Assembly: GCA_021782525.1 (NCBI GenBank)
Contig: JAJXUY010000094.1
Span: 1-6,459 of the forward strand
Source of the DNA: Acidobacteriota bacterium
Lineage (GTDB): Bacteria; Acidobacteriota; Thermoanaerobaculia; Thermoanaerobaculales; Thermoanaerobaculaceae
Reading direction: 5' to 3'
DNA: 6,459 nucleotides
This document shows, piece after piece, positions 1 to 5,395 of the stretch. Both the position numbers and the translations under genes were made by a program. The first letter of the stretch is position 1. Each line of letters begins with the position of its first letter. Under the pieces are notes generated by a model. It saw only the letters and a list, made by a program, of their open reading frames with translations, did no database searches and was not told where the DNA came from.

Positions 1-338
1 TTGGCGTCGAGCGCCCCGGCCCCGCCGGTCCGCCACACCGTCCCCATCAGCTCGGCCAGCCCTTCCTTGCCGGCGGGCTCCAGGTACCTGCCGCCGCGGA
101 AGAACACCTGCACCGTCACCAGCGGGAACATGCGATCGGCGGCGATGTAGACCGGAACGCCGTTGGCGAGCGTCACCCGCATCGCGGATGCGTCGGGCAC
201 CTTGAACGCGAGCGGCGCGAACTTCAGTTCCTCGGGCCGCGCGGGGATCGCCGCCGCGCCGTCCGCGGCCATCGCCGCGGCGGCCCAGCCCACGACGATC
301 GCGGCCGTCATCAGTCGATACGTGCCTCGCATTTTCAT
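1..338 (-). CDS. M16 family peptidase-like protein, non-catalytic subunit (5' part only, runs off left edge)
   Basis: The first 112 residues of an exported M16 (pitrilysin/insulinase-type) protein are present. A hydrophobic signal peptide covers about residues 8-25, ending near AMA-ADG. Residues about 45-112 match the start of an M16 N-terminal domain (VTLANGVPVYIAADRMFPLVTVQVFFRGG is split here as residues 55-83, then EPAGKEGLAELMGTV). Where catalytic members carry HxxEH, this protein has E96-L-M-G-T100, so all three motif residues are replaced and it cannot bind zinc in the usual way. In paired M16 systems one subunit is typically degenerate like this and forms the other half of the substrate chamber; that role is inferred here. 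It lies 15 bp downstream of the catalytic M16 gene, clearly in one operon. The start at 338 follows GGGAGGAGG (minus strand, 349-341). A second ATG at 332 is equally well spaced, so the exact start is uncertain by two codons. The rest of the gene is outside the window. Confidence 0.87.
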   Translation of the reverse strand, partial: MKMRGTYRLMTAAIVVGWAAAAMAADGAAAIPARPEELKFAPLAFKVPDASAMRVTLANGVPVYIAADRMFPLVTVQVFFRGGRYLEPAGKEGLAELMGTVWRTGGAGALDA

Positions 339-340
339 AT

Positions 341-349
341 CCTCCTCCC
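341..349 (-). promoter_or_regulatory. Shine-Dalgarno sequence of the second M16 gene
   Basis: The minus strand reads GGGAGGAGG here. The upstream GGAGG register is 5 nt from the ATG at 338, and the downstream AGGAGG register is 8 nt from the ATG at 332. The tract therefore supports translation but does not decide between the two starts. Confidence 0.75.
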
Positions 350-353
350 GCCC

Positions 354-2144
354 CTAGCCCTTCGGCTTGTCGGCGGCCGGCGGGGCCGGCGCGGCGTTCG
401 CCGGCGGCGCCGGCGGCAGGCTGTCGAGGTGCTCCTGCGCCTTCTTCATGATGTAGTCGAACGCGGGCTTCATCGCCGGCGGCACTCGGCCCGCCGCCTG
501 CTGCAGGCGCGCGAGCGCCTGCTCGAGCTTGGCCCGGTCGTTGAGCTGGTTGATCTGTGCCACCTGCTGCTTCACCATCCCCCGCAGCTCCGCCGGCATC
601 GCCGCGATCTCGGGGTCCTCAGGCGCGCTGCCGGCCTTGCGCAGGTACGTCGTGACGTCGCTGTTCTCCCTGGTGAACGTCGCCTTGGCCACGCGCTGGA
701 TGTCGGCCGCGGTGACCGCCTGCAGCTTCGCCGGCGAGTCGTTGAGGAAGTGCCAGTCGCCGTCCGAATCGTAGAGCAGCAACTGCAGCATGAGGTAGAA
801 GTTCGACTGCAGTCGCCGGTACGAGTTCGCGAGTTCCTGGTTCTTCACCTTCTGCAGCTCGTGCTCGCCGACCGGGTTCGAAGCCAGCGCGTCGAGCTGG
901 CCGAACAGCGCGTGCTCGACGTCGGACGGGGTCTTGCCGTCCTTCACCTCGGCGCCGACCTCGAAGTAGCCCTCGTACTTCATCGGCCGGTACATCCCGT
1001 ACGGCTCTCCGGCCGCGACCTTCTCGCCCTCGACCAGCGCCTTGTACAGCCGGCCCGTGCGGCGGTTGAGCAGGTCGGAGATGAGCTGGAAGACAAACAT
1101 GTCCTTGTGGTCGAACGGCACCGCGTGGAAGCGGACGTCGACCTCGGGGTTGGTGTCGGCCTCGGCCACGAGCCGCTTTTGCGCGATCTGCGGCATCTCG
1201 TCCGTGATCATCTCGGGCGGCGGCGTCTTGGCGTGCGGGATGCGGTCGAAGTAGAGCTTGGCCAGGCCGATCGCCCGGTCCGCGTCGAAGTCGCCGACGA
1301 GCGCCACGGTCAGGTTGTTGGGCGCGTAATACGTCGCGAAGTACGCTTCCGCCTGCGCCCGGCTGATCGACTCCACGTCCGACGGCCACCCGACCACCGG
1401 ATGGGAGTACGGCGACGACTCCCAGAACATCGCGTTCGCCGCCTCGTCGAACTTGCCGGTGGGCGTCGACTCGGTGCGCAGCCGGCGCTCCTCACGCACG
1501 ACGTCGCGCTCGGAATAGAACTCGCGGAACACAGGGTTGGCCAAGCGGTCCGACTCCAGCCAGAACCACAGCTCGAGCTTGTTCGCCGGGACGGTGATGA
1601 AGTAGACTGTCTGGTCCTCCGTCGTGAACGCGTTCAACCCCGAGCCGCCCTCCTTCGTGTAAATCTGGTCGAGCTCGTCCTTGACGATGTACTTCTTCTC
1701 CTCGGCGAAGAGCTTCTCCAGGTGCGTCCGTAGCTCCTTCAGCCGCGGCGTCATGTTGGCGGGGTCGTAGATGTTGCCGGAGATCTCGCCGCGGCGCAGC
1801 TTCTCCCGCAGCAGCGTGTACTCCCTCTCCATCTCCGCCCGCACCGCGTCCTGCTCCGCCAGGACCTGCGCGTCCTTGGCGTAGTCGTTGGTGCCGATCG
1901 TCTTCGTCCCCTTGAACATCATGTGCTCGAAAAGGTGCGAGATGCCGGTGATCCCCGGGGGCTCGTTCACCGATCCCACTCTCGCCACCCACCCGCACGC
2001 CACGGTCGGCGAGTCGTGACGCTCTACCAGCAGCAGCTTCGTGCCGTTGGGGAGCATCTCCTCGCGCACCTTGACCTGCTGGGCGCCGAGCGCTCCCGCG
2101 ACGAGGAGCGCCGCGAGCGCGGTCAGGAAGTAACGTTTGGCCAT
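354..2144 (-). CDS. M16 family zinc metallopeptidase, catalytic subunit, exported
   Basis: A 596-residue M16 peptidase. A Sec signal peptide occupies about residues 1-21 (AKRYFLTALAALLVAGALGA, then QQ). The zinc site is intact: H70-L-F-E73-H74, with the third ligand by alignment to mitochondrial processing peptidase at E218 in ERDVVRE. Other family landmarks are GLNAFTTEDQTVYF (169-182), SHPVVGWP and YYAPNNLTVALVGDFD, followed by the M16 C-terminal domain containing GRLYKAL. Between the HxxEH helix and GLNAF there is a charged, helical insert of roughly 70 residues (about 82-155). It stretches the H74-E218 spacing to 144 instead of about 76. The protein ends in a Pro/Ala-rich tail (about 575-593), perhaps a flexible linker. 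It should act in the periplasm or at the cell surface as an endopeptidase, paired with the degenerate subunit encoded 15 bp downstream; substrate unknown. The start at 2144 is chosen because it begins the signal peptide and follows AAAGGAG. An upstream in-frame ATG at 2186 would add 14 charged residues before the signal peptide. Confidence 0.95.
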   Translation of the reverse strand: MAKRYFLTALAALLVAGALGAQQVKVREEMLPNGTKLLLVERHDSPTVACGWVARVGSVNEPPGITGISHLFEHMMFKGTKTIGTNDYAKDAQVLAEQDAVRAEMEREYTLLREKLRRGEISGNIYDPANMTPRLKELRTHLEKLFAEEKKYIVKDELDQIYTKEGGSGLNAFTTEDQTVYFITVPANKLELWFWLESDRLANPVFREFYSERDVVREERRLRTESTPTGKFDEAANAMFWESSPYSHPVVGWPSDVESISRAQAEAYFATYYAPNNLTVALVGDFDADRAIGLAKLYFDRIPHAKTPPPEMITDEMPQIAQKRLVAEADTNPEVDVRFHAVPFDHKDMFVFQLISDLLNRRTGRLYKALVEGEKVAAGEPYGMYRPMKYEGYFEVGAEVKDGKTPSDVEHALFGQLDALASNPVGEHELQKVKNQELANSYRRLQSNFYLMLQLLLYDSDGDWHFLNDSPAKLQAVTAADIQRVAKATFTRENSDVTTYLRKAGSAPEDPEIAAMPAELRGMVKQQVAQINQLNDRAKLEQALARLQQAAGRVPPAMKPAFDYIMKKAQEHLDSLPPAPPANAAPAPPAADKPKG

Positions 2145-2151
2145 GGCCTGG

Positions 2152-2158
2152 CTCCTTT
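2152..2158 (-). promoter_or_regulatory. Shine-Dalgarno sequence deciding the M16 catalytic subunit start
   Basis: AAAGGAG on the minus strand lies 7 nt before the ATG at 2144. It favours this start over the in-frame ATG at 2186, whose upstream sequence shows no comparable site. Confidence 0.75.
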
Positions 2159-2172
2159 CACTGCAGCGCCCC

Positions 2173-2202
2173 CGTGTACCATGCAAACTCGCCCGCGGTC
2201 AA
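2173..2202 (-). promoter_or_regulatory. Weak candidate promoter for the M16 operon
   Basis: The minus strand shows TTGACC (2202-2197, five of six matches to the -35 consensus). An 18-nt spacer follows, then TACACG (2178-2173) preceded by TGG, which resembles an extended -10. Transcription would begin about 20 nt before the ribosome-binding site. The -10 is poor, so this is only a candidate in the 95-bp divergent gap between the M16 operon and the lipase operon. Confidence 0.22.
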
Positions 2203-2225
2203 CAGCACGTCTCAGGAAATCTCGG

Positions 2226-2231
2226 TAAGAT
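2226..2231 (+). promoter_or_regulatory. Candidate -10 element for the patatin gene
   Basis: TAAGAT lies 8 nt before the ATG at 2240. It is the same hexamer as the -10 of the strong promoter at 5376-5404. No convincing -35 is found 16-18 nt upstream. If used, the transcript would start at or next to the ATG and be essentially leaderless. This would agree with the lack of a good ribosome-binding site here. Confidence 0.25.
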
Positions 2232-2239
2232 GTGAAGCC

Positions 2240-3178
2240 ATGGGCGTGCTCCGTTCCCTGTTCCGCTGGCGCGGCGAGGCCGGGGGCGTGGCCCTCGCGC
2301 TCGGCGGCGGCGGCGCCCGCGGCCTCGCCCACATCGGCGTGCTCGCGGTGCTCGAGGAGGCCGGCATCCCGGTCGCGGCGATCGCCGGCACCAGCGCCGG
2401 CGCGGTCGTCGGGGCGATGTGGATCGCGCTCGGGAGTGCGGCCGCGGTGACCAGGCGCTGGCGTGAGTTCCTCGCTGCCGACATCCTCAAGGCCCTTCCC
2501 GACGTGCGCCTCACGCCGACCGTCTCGACGCGCGACAACCCGTTGCTCATCCTCGCCCGCCGGCTGCGGCGCGGCGCCCTCGTGACGCTCGCGCTCGAGC
2601 GCACCGCCGTCGTGACCCGCGCCCAGCTCGGCGAAGGGGTGGCGTTCCTCCTCCCCGACGTGACGATCGAGTCGCTGCCGGTCCGGTTTGCGGCCGTCGC
2701 CACCGACTTCGATACCGGCGAGCCGGTAGTGCTGCGGCGTGGTCCGCTGCGCGCCGCGCTCACCGCGTCGAGCGCGATCCCGGCGATCGTGCCGCCGTTT
2801 CCGTTCGCCGGGCGCTACCTCACCGACGGCGGCACCGTCGCCGACGTGCCGGTCGCACAGGCGTGCGCCCTCGCCCGCCGTCCCGTGATCGCGATCAGCG
2901 TCGGTGAGAGCTGGGGCGCCGACGACCCGGAGCAGATCACGCTTGTCCAAGCGATGGTGCGGGCCGGAAACATGACGCACAAGGCGTTGCGCGATGCTCA
3001 CCTCCGGCACGCGGATCTGGTCATCACCCCGGAGGTCGCGACCCTGCACTGGTCCGAGTTCTCGCGCCTCGACGAGGCGCTGGCCGCCGGGCGCGCCGCC
3101 GCCGAACGCGCACTGCCGCAGATGCGGGCGCTCGCCCGCGCGCGCCGGCGTTGTGAACCGATGGAGGCACGAAAGTGA
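2240..3178 (+). CDS. Patatin-like phospholipase / RssA-type serine hydrolase
   Basis: A 312-residue patatin-fold lipid acyl hydrolase of the bacterial RssA/NTE-like type, similar in length to E. coli RssA. The oxyanion glycine loop GGGGARG is at 22-28. The nucleophile elbow is G50-T-S52-A-G54, with Ser52 the predicted catalytic serine, and the catalytic aspartate is D196 in DGG (196-198). The family segments ATDFDTGEPVVL (154-165) and ASSAIPAIVPPFPF (176-189) are also conserved, so the Ser-Asp dyad is complete. No signal peptide is seen, so it is probably cytoplasmic or peripheral to the inner membrane. It should release fatty acids from phospholipids or other acyl esters; the true substrate cannot be read from the sequence. 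The ATG at 2240 is chosen because conserved sequence begins just after it. The in-frame ATG at 2174 would add 22 non-conserved residues lying in the divergent promoter region. Its stop overlaps the thioesterase start by 4 bp. Confidence 0.93.
   Translation: MGVLRSLFRWRGEAGGVALALGGGGARGLAHIGVLAVLEEAGIPVAAIAGTSAGAVVGAMWIALGSAAAVTRRWREFLAADILKALPDVRLTPTVSTRDNPLLILARRLRRGALVTLALERTAVVTRAQLGEGVAFLLPDVTIESLPVRFAAVATDFDTGEPVVLRRGPLRAALTASSAIPAIVPPFPFAGRYLTDGGTVADVPVAQACALARRPVIAISVGESWGADDPEQITLVQAMVRAGNMTHKALRDAHLRHADLVITPEVATLHWSEFSRLDEALAAGRAAAERALPQMRALARARRRCEPMEARK
3163..3167 (+). promoter_or_regulatory. Shine-Dalgarno sequence of the thioesterase gene
   Basis: GGAGG inside the last codons of the patatin gene lies 7 nt before the GTG at 3175. 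It supports the GTG as start and suggests translation directly coupled to the patatin gene. Confidence 0.75.
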
Positions 3179-3582
3179 AGGGGTTCCCGTTCTCCTGCCC
3201 GGTCGAGGTGCGCTACGGCGACATCGACGCGATGAACCACGTCAACAACGCGGTGTACGTCAGCTACCTCGAGCTCGCCCGCGTGCGCCTGTGGCGCGAG
3301 CGTTTCGACTTCGTCGGCAGCGCGCGCGACATCCCGATCATCCTCGCCCGCGTCGCGGTCGACTACCGCACTCCGATCGACCTCAACGACGCGATCGAGA
3401 TCGGGGTCGGCGTCCGCCACATCGGGCGCACCAGCTTCACCTTCGCCTACCGCATCGAGGCCTCCGGCCGCCTCGCCGCCGAGGCCGAGACTGTGCAGGT
3501 GCACTACGACTACGCCGCCGGCAAGCCCGTCGCCATCGGCCACGTCTTCCGCGAGCAGCTCGCGGCACTGCGCCTCGAGTAG
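3175..3582 (+). CDS. Hotdog-fold acyl-CoA thioesterase (4HBT/YbgC-FcbC type)
   Basis: A 135-residue single hotdog-domain protein, the usual size for 4-hydroxybenzoyl-CoA thioesterase-like enzymes. The N-terminal active-site segment is VRYGDIDAMNHVNNAVYVSY (residues 12-31). D18 corresponds to the catalytic Asp17 of Pseudomonas 4HBT, and NHVNN is the variant common in general acyl-CoA thioesterases. The later strands VDYRTPIDLNDAIEIGV and TSFTFAYRIEASGRLAAEAE fit the family. It should hydrolyse acyl-CoA to free acid and CoA in the cytosol; chain length or aromatic preference cannot be told. It starts with GTG, and GTGA overlaps the patatin stop, so the two are co-translated. The pairing suggests a shared role in acyl-chain turnover, which is inference. 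Confidence 0.92.
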   Translation: MKGFPFSCPVEVRYGDIDAMNHVNNAVYVSYLELARVRLWRERFDFVGSARDIPIILARVAVDYRTPIDLNDAIEIGVGVRHIGRTSFTFAYRIEASGRLAAEAETVQVHYDYAAGKPVAIGHVFREQLAALRLE

Positions 3583-3611
3583 ACAGGCAAGGAGGAGAAC
3601 GTAAGGGGCAG

Positions 3612-3653
3612 GCAAAGGGTGAAGGGCAAAGGAAAGAGGGCAAAGGAGAGACG
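3612..3653 (+). repeat. Three tandem 14-bp purine-rich repeats (GCAAAGG core)
   Basis: GCAAAGG starts at 3612, 3626 and 3640, an exact 14-bp period. The units are GCAAAGGGTGAAGG, GCAAAGGAAAGAGG and GCAAAGGAGAGACG. The first seven bases are identical and the second seven are variable A/G-rich sequence. A fourth copy of the core occurs inverted at 3677-3683, in the right arm of the inverted repeat. Confidence 0.75.
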
Positions 3654-3724
3654 TGAACGACGCGCGTCTTGTCGTCCCTTTGCCCTCTTCCCTCTTCCCT
3701 TTTCCCGCCTCTGCGACCCTTCAC
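3619..3724. repeat. Interrupted inverted repeat able to form a long hairpin
   Basis: The inner arms 3630-3646 and 3677-3693 are complementary at 16 of 17 positions (AGAGGGCAAAGG against CCTTTGCCCTCT), around a 30-nt loop. The outer arms 3619-3626 (GTGAAGGG) and 3717-3724 (CCCTTCAC) pair perfectly, with an asymmetric bulge between. The structure sits just after the thioesterase stop and could slow transcription or protect the 3' end. It lacks the T-run of an intrinsic terminator. It may also be a copy of a dispersed genomic palindrome. Confidence 0.65.
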
Positions 3725-3734
3725 TGCAAGCGCC

Positions 3735-3760
3735 CCTCCTGCTAGGGTGAGCGCAGGAGG
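3735..3760 (+). promoter_or_regulatory. Hairpin sequestering the queF Shine-Dalgarno sequence
   Basis: CCTCCTGC (3735-3742) and GCAGGAGG (3753-3760) form a perfect 8-bp stem with a 10-nt loop. The right arm contains AGGAGG (3755-3760), the ribosome-binding site 6 nt before the queF ATG, so folding would block translation initiation. Control of queF by its own leader is known in other bacteria through preQ1 riboswitches. The A-rich tail of the preQ1-I class is not seen here, so any ligand dependence is unknown. Confidence 0.5.
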
Positions 3761-3766
3761 TGCGCG

Positions 3767-4168
3767 ATGCCGGAGGCCGAGGGCCGGAGCTTCCCGTTCG
3801 CCGGGGTCGAGGCGATCGAGCCCGGTCTGCTGGAGACGTTCCCGTACGAGTACCCCGAGCGCGCCGCTGAGGTCGTCGTCGCGACCGACGAGTGGAACTG
3901 CGTCTGCCCGTTCTCCGGCTTGCCCGACTTCGGGACGCTCACGATCCGCTACGTCCCCGACCGGCTCTGCCTCGAGCTCAAGGCGCTCAAGTACTACCTG
4001 ACCACGTACCGCAGCGTCGGGATCTACCAGGAGCACGCCGCGAACCGGGTGCTCGGCGACCTGGTCGCCGCGTGCCAACCGCGCAGCCTGGAGGTCAGCC
4101 TCGACTACCGCCTACGGGGCGGCATCCACACCGTCGTCACCGTGCGCCACCCGGACGGGGGACGCTGA
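3767..4168 (+). CDS. queF: NADPH-dependent 7-cyano-7-deazaguanine reductase QueF (preQ0 reductase)
   Basis: A 133-residue QueF of the short, unimodal (Bacillus-type) class. It reduces the nitrile of preQ0 to the amine of preQ1 with NADPH, in the queuosine tRNA-modification pathway, in the cytosol. The catalytic cysteine is C47 in CPFSGLPDFG and the catalytic acid is D54, seven residues on, as for Cys55/Asp62 of B. subtilis QueF. The QueF motif ELKALKYY (70-77) binds NADPH. E89 corresponds to the substrate-binding Glu97. The residue before it is Q88, where B. subtilis has His96. The start ATG at 3767 follows AGGAGG by 6 nt. It lies 184 bp after the thioesterase, so it may be expressed separately or through read-through. 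No other queuosine gene is in the window. Its stop is 8 bp from the stop of the opposing gene. Confidence 0.96.
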   Translation: MPEAEGRSFPFAGVEAIEPGLLETFPYEYPERAAEVVVATDEWNCVCPFSGLPDFGTLTIRYVPDRLCLELKALKYYLTTYRSVGIYQEHAANRVLGDLVAACQPRSLEVSLDYRLRGGIHTVVTVRHPDGGR

Positions 4169-4176
4169 CAGCCCGC

Positions 4177-4626
4177 CTACTTCCCCCGGTGCCGGTGGAC
4201 GAGGATCCAGGCGCCGTCGTCGCGCAGCTCGAACACGTCCGTCGACCAGCCCTGCTCGCGGTGGAGGGCGCCGCGGTCGCGCCAGCTCTTCACGTAGCGG
4301 TAGGTGGCGATCGCGCTCGCCCCGAACACCTGCACGAGCTTCTCCTCGAAGCGCAGCTCCTTGACCTCAGCGCCGCGCTCGCGCATCCGCCGGATCGGCT
4401 CGAGGTAGGCGAACGCTCCGCAGATACGGGCGCCGCCTTCGATCCCGCAGAACGACGCCGCCATGATCGGCTCGATCGTCGCCGCGTCGAGGAACAGTTC
4501 GCCCTTGCGCAGGTCCTCGAGCGTCGCGGTGACAGCGGTCTCCGGCGGGATCGCGGCGGTGGGCCGAGCGGGCGGCTGGGCGAGCGCCAGCGCGACGGAT
4601 GCCTGGGCGAGGAGGAGGATAGTCAT
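4177..4626 (-). CDS. Small exported NTF2-like (SnoaL/DUF4440-type) domain protein
   Basis: A 149-residue protein with a short hydrophobic leader (residues 2-16, TILLLAQASVALALA) ending in ALA before QPP, suggesting secretion to the periplasm. The leader lacks the usual N-terminal positive charge. The rest (about 33-147) resembles a DUF4440/SnoaL-like NTF2 fold: an N-terminal helix region (LEDLRKGELFLDAATIEPIM), then strands with VFGASAIATYRYV (100-112) and the typical ending TDVFELRDDGAWILVHRH (129-146). C60 and C69 could form a disulfide. The domain type is recognised by pattern and not by a search, and no enzymatic role can be assigned; such proteins are ligand binders or small isomerase-like enzymes. 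It lies 45 bp downstream of the glycosylase gene. The ATG at 4626 is the only start, because no in-frame ATG, GTG or TTG occurs back to the stop at 4669-4671. No Shine-Dalgarno sequence is visible before it. Confidence 0.8.
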   Translation of the reverse strand: MTILLLAQASVALALAQPPARPTAAIPPETAVTATLEDLRKGELFLDAATIEPIMAASFCGIEGGARICGAFAYLEPIRRMRERGAEVKELRFEEKLVQVFGASAIATYRYVKSWRDRGALHREQGWSTDVFELRDDGAWILVHRHRGK

Positions 4627-4631
4627 GGCGC

Positions 4632-4637
4632 ATTGTA
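4632..4637 (-). promoter_or_regulatory. -10-like TACAAT directly upstream of the NTF2-like gene
   Basis: TACAAT on the minus strand (five of six matches to TATAAT) ends 5 nt before the ATG at 4626. Transcription would begin at or beside the ATG, giving a leaderless mRNA. This agrees with the absence of a ribosome-binding site. No -35 is seen in the GC-only sequence upstream. Confidence 0.35.
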
Positions 4638-4671
4638 GCGGCCGCCGGCCGGGCCGCCGCGCCTGCGGTCA

Positions 4672-5388
4672 TCAGTCGCCAGCCAGGCGCCGGCAGGTCC
4701 GCAGGACCTCGTCGAACATCGCCGGGGTGAGCCGGCCGATGAACGTGTTCTGCTGCGAGACGTGGTACGAGTCGACGAGCCGGACGCCACCCGGCAGCAC
4801 GTGCCCGGCGCCGTGTCGGAACGCCGGGAGCGGCGCCGGCAGGCTCCCCTGCTCGCGCAGCAGCCGCACCACGGCGGCGTGCGCCACGCGACCGAGCGCG
4901 AGCACGACCCGCAGCCGGCGGCACGCCGCGAGGTCGGCGCGCAGGTAGGCCCGGCAACGGTCGAGCTCCGCCGCGGTCGGACGGTTCGCCGGCGGCGCGC
5001 AGCGCAGCGGCGCCGTGATCAGCACGCCGGCGAGCGCCAGGCCGTCGCCGCGGTGCTCGCTGCGCGCTCGGTTGGCCAGACCGGCGCGGTGCAGCGCCGC
5101 CCAGAGGAACTCCCCCGAGCGGTCGCCGGTGAACATGCGCCCGGTCCGGTTGGCCCCTTGCGCCGCCGGCGCGAGGCCGACGACGGCGAGCCACGCGCCG
5201 CCGTCGCCGAACGCCGGCACCGGCCTCCCCCAGAAGCCGTGCTCGGCGACCCACGGCGCGAAACGGGGCGGCACGAGTTCCGCCTGCCGCTCCCGCCACG
5301 CGACCAGGCGTGGGCAGGCGCGGCACGAGGCGACGGGAACGGCGACCGCCGCGGCGTCAGGCGGGAGGAACAGGTTTGACACCTTCAC
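4672..5388 (-). CDS. udgB: Family 5 uracil-DNA glycosylase (UdgB), iron-sulfur type
   Basis: A 238-residue DNA repair glycosylase of UDG family 5, as in Thermus and Mycobacterium UdgB. Family members excise uracil, and often hypoxanthine and ethenocytosine, from DNA to start base-excision repair. Motif 1 is GLAPAAQGANRTG (71-83), followed by RMFTGDRSG (84-92). Motif 2 is SYHVSQQNTFIGRLT (207-221), with H209 in the active-site loop. Four cysteines, C22, C25, C130 (APLRCAPP) and C145, have the spacing expected of a 4Fe-4S cluster in family 4/5 enzymes. The start is GTG at 5388. Another GTG two codons later (5382) is possible, and no in-frame ATG occurs before the conserved core. There is no clear ribosome-binding site, but TAAGAT lies 6 nt before the GTG. 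It precedes the NTF2-like gene by 45 bp and is divergent from the TPR-cNBD gene. Confidence 0.93.
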   Translation of the reverse strand: MKVSNLFLPPDAAAVAVPVASCRACPRLVAWRERQAELVPPRFAPWVAEHGFWGRPVPAFGDGGAWLAVVGLAPAAQGANRTGRMFTGDRSGEFLWAALHRAGLANRARSEHRGDGLALAGVLITAPLRCAPPANRPTAAELDRCRAYLRADLAACRRLRVVLALGRVAHAAVVRLLREQGSLPAPLPAFRHGAGHVLPGGVRLVDSYHVSQQNTFIGRLTPAMFDEVLRTCRRLAGD

Positions 5389-5395
5389 ACTGTCA
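5377..5395. promoter_or_regulatory. Operator-like inverted repeat TGACA-N9-TGTCA
   Basis: TGACA (5377-5381) and TGTCA (5391-5395) are perfect inverted halves around a 9-nt centre. The repeat covers the -35 of the TPR-cNBD promoter and touches the -10 of the glycosylase gene, so a bound dimeric regulator could control both. The arms are only 5 bp and one overlaps the -35 consensus, so chance is possible. Confidence 0.3.

Larger units (their letters stand above)
3583..3766 (+). other. Thioesterase-queF intergenic region / queF leader
   Basis: This is the longest non-coding gap in the window (184 bp) and its composition differs sharply from the flanking genes. The left half is purine-rich on the plus strand (about 3591-3651) and the right half pyrimidine-rich (about 3675-3712). 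It contains a 14-bp tandem repeat, an interrupted inverted repeat, a 10-bp palindrome GACGCGCGTC (3659-3668) and a hairpin over the queF ribosome-binding site. There is also a short possible leader frame: GTG at 3653, 30 codons, stop TAG at 3743-3745. No convincing promoter with a usable start point was found, and no T-tract terminator. Confidence 0.7.

Noticed and set aside
429..1733. 434-codon plus-strand open frame opposite the M16 gene
   Set aside because: It is antisense to a clearly conserved protease and its translation is low-complexity Arg/Leu/Val/His, as expected of a GC-rich shadow frame.
2145..2186. Upstream ATG at 2186 as start of the M16 peptidase
   Set aside because: It would bury the signal peptide behind 14 polar residues, and the ATG at 2144 has a well-placed AAAGGAG.
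2123..3049. 308-codon minus-strand open frame opposite the patatin gene
   Set aside because: It is antisense to an intact Ser-Asp dyad hydrolase. Its translation is Arg/Gly/Asp-rich shadow sequence.
3677..3710. Intrinsic terminator after the thioesterase
   Set aside because: The hairpin is long, but it is followed by mixed C/T sequence with at most four T in a row and not by a T-tract.
3720..3748. TTCACT-N17-TAGGGT as a queF promoter
   Set aside because: The -10 matches at only three of six positions, and transcription would start inside the ribosome-binding site, leaving it unusable.
3583..3766. Class I preQ1 riboswitch before queF
   Set aside because: The small C-rich loop and the A-rich tail next to the ribosome-binding site are not seen. 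A covariance search is still needed for other classes.
4638..4657. GCGGCC/GGCCGC hairpin between the glycosylase and the NTF2-like gene as a terminator
   Set aside because: The stem is only 6 bp in an all-GC stretch with no T-run, and such matches are expected by chance at this composition.
4367..5326. 319-codon minus-strand frame spanning the glycosylase and the NTF2-like gene
   Set aside because: It is in a different frame from two recognisable proteins, and the product is Ala/Arg/Gly low-complexity.
5374..5389. Crp-type site (TGTGA-N6-TCACA) upstream of the cNBD gene
   Set aside because: Only the right half TCACA (5385-5389) is present; the left half reads GTTTG.
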